Source of the DNA: Hanleya hanleyi
Lineage: Eukaryota; Mollusca; Polyplacophora; Lepidopleurida; Hanleyidae
NCBI GenBank assembly: GCA_036873755.1
Contig: JAVTVY010025123.1
Coordinates: forward strand, 42,607-106,606
DNA length: 64,000 bases
Direction: 5' to 3'
Of the stretch, positions 58,801-64,000 are shown piece by piece. How positions within the stretch are numbered: position 1 is the first letter of the stretch; every line of letters starts with the position of its first letter. Both the position numbers and the translations under genes were made by a program. The notes below the pieces were generated by a model, which saw nothing but the letters and a program-made list of their open reading frames with translations, was not told where the DNA came from and did no database searches.

Positions 58801-60244
58801 TCTAAGTATTGTCTAGCCCAGGAATGGCTGTAGTCTCGAATGGCTCTGTAATCGACTCACAGCCAAGGTTCCTCTTATACACAATACATCTCACACATTG
58901 AACTTTGAATGACGTTGTCCAATATCCTAACTGCACACGAAATAAAACGGCAGCGAATAGTAATAAACTATACCTCATTTTCCTCTACATTGGTCCTTCT
59001 CGCCGCCTGCCAACTCTCAACACTTAATAATTCCTCGTTCTTGAGATATCATCTTTTAATCACGCCTTCACGGGGTTTTCTGACATATTTTGGTCTCATA
59101 TTTTGAATGTCTCCGTTAGCCACGCCCACGTACACGCGCATTCGTTGGACCGTGATCAAACTGACCTGAATAATCACGCATGTGCCACGGCTTGTTTTCA
59201 AAGACACCGCCATCTCCGGCAAAGTCCGTGCAAGGGAAATTTACATCACTGACAGATGAATGGAGGTCAGCTGAATATTCAAATCCCCGAGAATCTTGAA
59301 CAATTGACGATAACTTAAGAATGAGGGAATACCGAGAGTTCTAACTTGGAGTGAAGTGACAGAAGACTACAAGGAGAATAAGGAGGTACATTTTATTATC
59401 ACCAGCTACTGTGTTCTTGTATGTGCAGCCGTTAAATCTTCCGAAACAGAGGCGTTTTGGAGGCCAAAACTTCGTGGTACGAAATGTGACTGGAAGGAAC
59501 TACAGCTGTGTAGGGAAGAACAGCCACGCCCACCTACACAGCAAAGGTTCTATAGCTAAGTATTGTGTACCTCATTGGTGCAGAGTAAGACAAAGAAAAC
59601 CCATATTACCAAGCATTAAGTAGGCCGACAAGGAGTGACATATTTTCAGTGGTACGGTAGGTAGAAATAATATGTACACTGTAAATAAGAAAAACATGGT
59701 CATGCCATTTACAACCCTTTTCACCCACCCATTAAGGGGATGGACCAGTAGCATACAAGATGGCCGCCATTTTAGACACATTGGTGGTAAAATTACAATA
59801 GGAGGAAAATTAAGTGGCTGACAAATTTGAAATTTCAGGTGATATAACTAAATATAACTGTGGACACACCTACAAGAAGAAAACAGTGTTGTCTGAATTA
59901 TAAGTATGTCTAAATCAAGATTCAACATGGGCAATTTTGTGTACACCATAACTCACCTTTAATTATGAATTCCTCGAGAAATGATATCACATTATGTCGA
60001 AGAAGTGTCACACATGTCACAATTGAAGAAAACACAGTTGAGATCGCTGTACATAAAAGTTGACACACAGGTCAAATTGGGGTACTTCTTGCCAGCACTG
60101 CAGAGTTTTCAGCAATGGCTGCCAAGGACTACTTTCAGTCACTTCATCATTAACCCCTTCTCATCCACAATATACTTCCATCAGTTCTCTCCCCTGCACC
60201 AACAGTAGCTTCCCCTGATGTGATTATTTCACTCAGTTAATTAA
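58801..60244. other. 3' flank of the YqaJ gene
   Basis: The part next to 60246 is the likely 3' UTR of the minus-strand gene. No other gene is firmly supported. ORFs at 59356-59623 look weakly protein-like in two frames but have no confirmed domain. Confidence 0.35.
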
Positions 60245-60601
60245 TCCTGCAAAGAATGGAGAAATGCAAATTAGTTAATTTTATTTAAAATACAAATAAA
60301 ATGGTTGTCTTGTACGAGAGAAGAGGTGTGACTAAATTTAACCTTGCATAGTTTTCATGTTCATGGAAGTGCTGTTTTGGTCACACAACATGACATGTAG
60401 TGCTAAACAGGATTCATACAGTGGGTTGGAAAGCATTTGGAGTGGCGAAGACAATCAAAACATGGGTTTGACCATAACATTTCAATTTATTGCAGCATTT
60501 GTAACAACAAATGTTTCAATGCAACAAGTGAAGAAGAAGTGAATTGGAAAATGTATCTGGTGCTGTTCATGTGCAATGAAATGCACAAAATACCTACTTA
60601 C

Positions 60602-60736
60602 AGAATTTCCAGTGATCCTTCGTCATAATCTTCACGGAGATGATCCATTCATAAGCTTCATCTTCATCATCATAATGGACTTCATACACTGCATTGCGAA
60701 ATCCATCACGGCCACGAAGTAGAGCCTTCACAGAAC
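60602..60736 (-). CDS. YqaJ gene, last full coding exon
   Basis: The acceptor CATATAG precedes GTTCTG at 60736; the donor GTAAGT occupies 60596-60601. 135 nt read GSVKALLRGRDGFRNAVYEV then HYDDEDEAYEWIISVKIMTK and DHWKF. The final T joins GA of the next exon (acceptor TTCTTTGCAG, at 60246-60245), giving TGA exactly at the junction. WYNGSV.....YEVHYDDEDEAYEW continues the previous exon and resembles a Tudor/chromo-type barrel (inference). Confidence 0.75.
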
Positions 60737-61208
60737 CTATATGTATGTGGTGAAAAAAACGCTATCAATAGGGCTTACATGTATATTAGTGAAGTTAATC
60801 CTGTTTGCGAATATTTGCATTATGAAAGGTGCACTATAGGTCCAGGATATCTGCGCTCATGTTCCTTAAATATTTGAAATCCACCCATTCAAACATAAGC
60901 TTGTATCCTAACATGTACATGAACAGCAGTGGATAGTGGAGGAGTATTTATACATGTAGATGCACGATGAATGAATACCTTTTAACTTTTGTGAGCAGGT
61001 ATGGTTCCATTTTGTAGAAGATGCACCAAATGCTTCACAGCAACTGCATCGTGGAGCAGTTACATGTAGCTGTATTGTACTAACATTGTTCTATTTTTAG
61101 TATCATTAATTGGAGCGTTACTGGTACGGTATACCATTATTTCTAAAAACATGAATGCAAATGTAGGTGGTTTTCAAAATATACTGAAGATGATGTACCG
61201 ATACTTAC
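60737..61208 (-). other. YqaJ gene intron
   Basis: 472 bp with GTAAGT at its 5' end (61203-61208) and an AG acceptor. AT-rich. No other feature seen. Confidence 0.65.
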
Positions 61209-61431
61209 CATTGTACCAACACGATTCATTGGTCTCAGCATCAATCCATCTGTGGCGAATCCTTCGTCCAAGGAATTTAATGTGCTGTCTCCTTGGCTGT
61301 GATAGAGCTACATGTGGGATAACTGAGGGGTGTCCTCCCGTTTCAACTTCAGGCCTACTTGTTGATTGGATGCCACTCGTAGATGGCCCTCGCTCAAAGT
61401 CAGACTGTACACTAACATACAGATGTCCATT
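61209..61431 (-). CDS. YqaJ gene, penultimate coding exon
   Basis: The acceptor TTATTTCAACAG precedes AAT at 61431; the donor GTAAGTAT follows 61209. 223 nt in phase 0 to phase 1 read NGHLYVSVQSDFERGPSTSG, a flexible Ser/Thr/Pro part, then RRQHIKFLGRRIRHRWIDAE and TNESCWYN. The exon is open in a single frame on the minus strand only, and its phases match both neighbours. It forms the start of a C-terminal module absent from simple YqaJ nucleases. Confidence 0.8.
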
Positions 61432-62325
61432 CTGTTGAAATAAATAATTCGGTAATGAGCTTCTTCCTTATTCTTGGACTTATTGTTGTTAGTCTTATAA
61501 TAGTGGAATGTTTCAAAACAGTTAGATGTATTATGTCCAGAAAGAATTTCCTGAAATAAACTATGACAAACTATCCATACAGAGTAACAACTTAATTACT
61601 GTGTGATATCTGACTGATACAATGTTACATGTACTTGTGACATTTTGGGATGACCCATAGACATGATAGATGGAAAAGAAATGTTTTACATTCAACATAT
61701 TAATGTATGGGAATGCTCAGAGAACCGCAAATTCATAGCTTTCAAAAGTGGAAATAGGAACGTTACTTGCACCAATGCGAATACCAAATTGAACCATGTC
61801 AAAATGATAGGGTATTAAATGAAGGCACAGTGCATGTAAGCCCTGGAGTACATGCACAAGCCCAGCTGTATGATTCTGATTTGCAGATGATGAGTTAGTG
61901 TATGTAACAGACATGTAAATGAGTGACGGACAAAGTAGAAGAGTTCAAGTATTGTGGAAAGTAGACAAAATCAACATCTGAAACATGAAAATCATTAAGA
62001 TGGGTTAGACATATGATGGAAGTGACTGACCATCACCAGGATGTGTGTTAATTATAGCTCCAACTGTTTTTGTATGTACCGGTACCATAAACATGTATCC
62101 ATCACAAGTGCATGTATAATGTAACCTAATTCATTAATTATATGTTAATTAAGAATTCATACTAACAGCATGACATTGCCAAACAGTGATTGGTAATTGG
62201 AGGACATGATTGATGATGGGGAGGAAGATGAACGACCTAGAGAGGACATAATGCATTTGTGATATGACAAGATGGCAGTTAACAATATTAGTACCAATGG
62301 TGCACTTGATCCTGTGTTGACATAC
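61432..62325 (-). other. YqaJ gene intron
   Basis: 894 bp from GTATGT (62320-62325) to the CAG acceptor (61432-61434). Contains no other supported feature. The frame runs on past the donor to a stop at 62149, so retention of the intron would give a different C-terminus. Confidence 0.65.
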
Positions 62326-64000
62326 CAGTCCTGGCTGCACTTCACGAATTCCAGGTTGTTTTCCACTGCGTGGTACAGCCAGCTCTGGGAGTAAGGCCTC
62401 AAAGAAGAAAGTTTGAAGCTTTGGCAGCATAAGGGTATCCCATAGGCAACTATCTTTATAGATCCTTTCTACATGAAGATCAGGTGGATTTCTGGCACGG
62501 ACGACGAAGTCAACCCATGGTTTATCTGCGACAGCTAGCTGTCCCTGGCATTGCATATAGTAGGCATGAGTTTTCTTCAGATGCAAAGCCGATCCTTCCC
62601 TTTCCAGACAGAATGACTTGACTTGGTCCACAGCCTCAGACAATGTCAGGTTTTTGCCGAGGAGAACATTTTTCACTTCAACAAGTCCAACTGATCCAGA
62701 GTTGAGTTCAGTAACCACACCATCCGGACTGCTGGCCAGGAAAGGATGCTGGGGATGTATGATCAGACCGGAGACGTCTACACTAACTGGGCAGCCATTG
62801 TCAGCCTTGAAGGTCTTGTAATCCGCAATGGTAGATTCTTCCTGAGCCAAAGCATACTGTGTGTACTTGTTTCCGCGGAAAGTTGAATACATCAGTCGAC
62901 TCACCAGTGGTACTGAAGATGTTTTGGTTCTTCGCTTGACAATGTCTTTAAAGTTGGAGGATGTCAAACGATGTTTTCGTTCAGCATGCCAAACACCACT
63001 AAAACTCTGCTCCTTGCTTGTCCTCTCTATCACAGATGAAGCCTCGGGGGTCACCTTAACATTACGTGAGTAATAGAGAGTGCACTCTTCTTCCAGTGAA
63101 GACTTGGTAACATCATCTTCTACTTGAAGACTGTCACAGCCATATGCCAATTTCGCTTTCTTGGACTCTGCTTCCATGTTTCTTGCTCTTTTCCGCTTTC
63201 TGGCGCGTCTCCTGACCTCTTCTTTGGCTTTACAAGTGTATGATGTCGTAAGCATACGAGATTTCTTGTGGAATATTGTGTTGAAAGGCTCATCAGGAGG
63301 TTTACCGGAAACATCCTGCCACACCTTTAGTGACCATGTTGGTCCGAGAATGGATCTCAACCCGGCTCCATAGCATCTGCCATACCAGGAACTCTCCTGA
63401 CACCTGAAGATTTGTTTGCCGCCATCAAACTTGGCACGGATTGACATCCAGGATTCGCAAAGATTTGTTGTAGAGTTGGAAATCAGAGAATATGATTTAC
63501 TCGACAGTTTATCCAGCAGACGTGATACTTCAGCGACAATCTTTGCGGGTATGAACGTTGCCTTATCACTTTTCTCTCCAGGAGCTACCTCCTGCTCTGC
63601 TGGCGAACTCCCTTCCTTCCAGTACTTCACCTGGCTCTCAATAACATCACATGCATCCTCCTCCTCTTCTTCTTCCTCCTCTTCCTCGTGGGCATGACAG
63701 GGTACAGGGTTCTTCACTTCGCTTGGATTTCCATCCGTCGCATGTGTAGCACTTTTCCCATGCTGACCTTTCCAATCCTTCTGAACCTTTCCCCTGCAAA
63801 TATCTGCATCACAGTGCTTGTGTTCGCCAAATACATGCCACAGTGTGTTATGGATGTCACTTGATAACTTACTGGCTGATTCAGCAATATTTGTTCCTCT
63901 ACTTCTCTGTGTAATGGCATATCTAATATAACTTACCATGTGCACACGCTTCAGCAACCAGCTTCTCCAAATTGCTTCTCAAACATTTGCAGGCATGATT
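62326..64000 (-). CDS. Mutator-like/YqaJ nuclease gene, partial exon
   Basis: Open from about 63957 to the donor at 62325 (544 codons) and continuing past the window edge in another frame. The N-terminal part (SSDIHNTLWHVFGEHKHC, NSTTNLCESWMSIRAKFDGG, WYGRCYGAGLRSILGP) resembles Mutator-type transposase regions of invertebrate YqaJ proteins. A ten-Glu run and a basic RRRARKRKRARN stretch follow. The YqaJ domain has WHAERKHRLTSSNF, FLASSPDGVV (Asp, 62722-62724), GLVEVKN (Glu and Lys, 62671-62679) and YYMQCQGQLAV, the PD-(D/E)xK nuclease core, then FFFEALLPEL. It is probably a DNA exonuclease or recombinase. Upstream NHACKCLRSNLEKLVAEACA is offset by one base near 63935. Confidence 0.88.

Noticed and set aside
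59356..59623. Possible FLYWCH-like or other exon after TTGTATGTGCAG
   Set aside because: Two frames look weakly protein-like (NVTGRNYSCVGKNSHAHLH in one), but zinc ligands do not fit well and no partner exon was found.
1..64000. tRNA, rRNA or other structural RNA genes
   Set aside because: I looked for paired A/B-box and TTCGA-type signatures while reading and saw none convincing. A covariance-model scan was not possible.

Overview
This looks like eukaryotic nuclear DNA, most likely from a marine mollusc and probably a gastropod. It has GT..AG introns, CTCTCT-tailed repeats of a type I associate with gastropods (about 24540, 25640 and 29103), many ACATGTA words, C2H2 zinc-finger and SAP-domain genes, a C-type lectin exon, and transposons of the CR1/Jockey-like, Penelope-like, hAT and Mutator/YqaJ types. 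There is no operon structure, no ribosome binding site pattern and no CRISPR. The species assignment is inference.

Layout. 1-19260 is gene-free and dominated by an old segmental duplication. Block A (about 1218-12830) and block B (about 14465-19260) share both flanks. Each carries a tandem array at the same internal point: about 146 copies of a 62-bp unit in A (1761-10809) and 28 copies of a 22-bp unit in B (14917-15532). The 22-bp unit is a piece of the 62-bp unit. 19700-31400 is transposon-rich: TTAA-bounded non-autonomous elements, a 721-bp hAT-type foldback with an 8-bp target duplication, an isolated heat-shock-type promoter, a decayed LINE and a CCCCACGTGGGG satellite.

31438-38897 (minus) holds a five-exon gene that I reconstructed from phase-matched splice sites. 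It encodes an N-terminal SAP domain plus an unrecognised region, and an in-frame TGA in exon 2 breaks it. Its introns hold a 170-bp tandem array and CGATT-rich elements. 39440-47290 contains a cluster of palindromes, one plus-strand C-type lectin exon (41103-41250), two copies of the same Penelope-like element (one a 556-bp 3' fragment, one with a frameshifted reverse transcriptase) and a 175-bp tandem array.

47289-64000 carries mostly minus-strand genes of transposon origin or habit. In order these are: a short element with AACGC-rich terminal repeats and a zinc-finger/acidic ORF, a 1.28-kb near-perfect palindrome, an intact 789-codon hAT transposase (ZNF862-like), a two-exon C2H2 zinc-finger gene with eight fingers, a nested pair of TIR elements with eight TTACGTGAC sites, and the 3' half of a multi-exon gene. 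That last gene joins a Mutator-type region, a YqaJ nuclease with its catalytic residues, and a C-terminal Tudor/chromo-like module encoded by separate exons. It runs off the right edge.

The genes do not form a visible pathway. The common theme is transposon invasion and possible host use of transposase and nuclease parts. Exon coordinates come from reading splice sites by eye and are unverified by transcripts.
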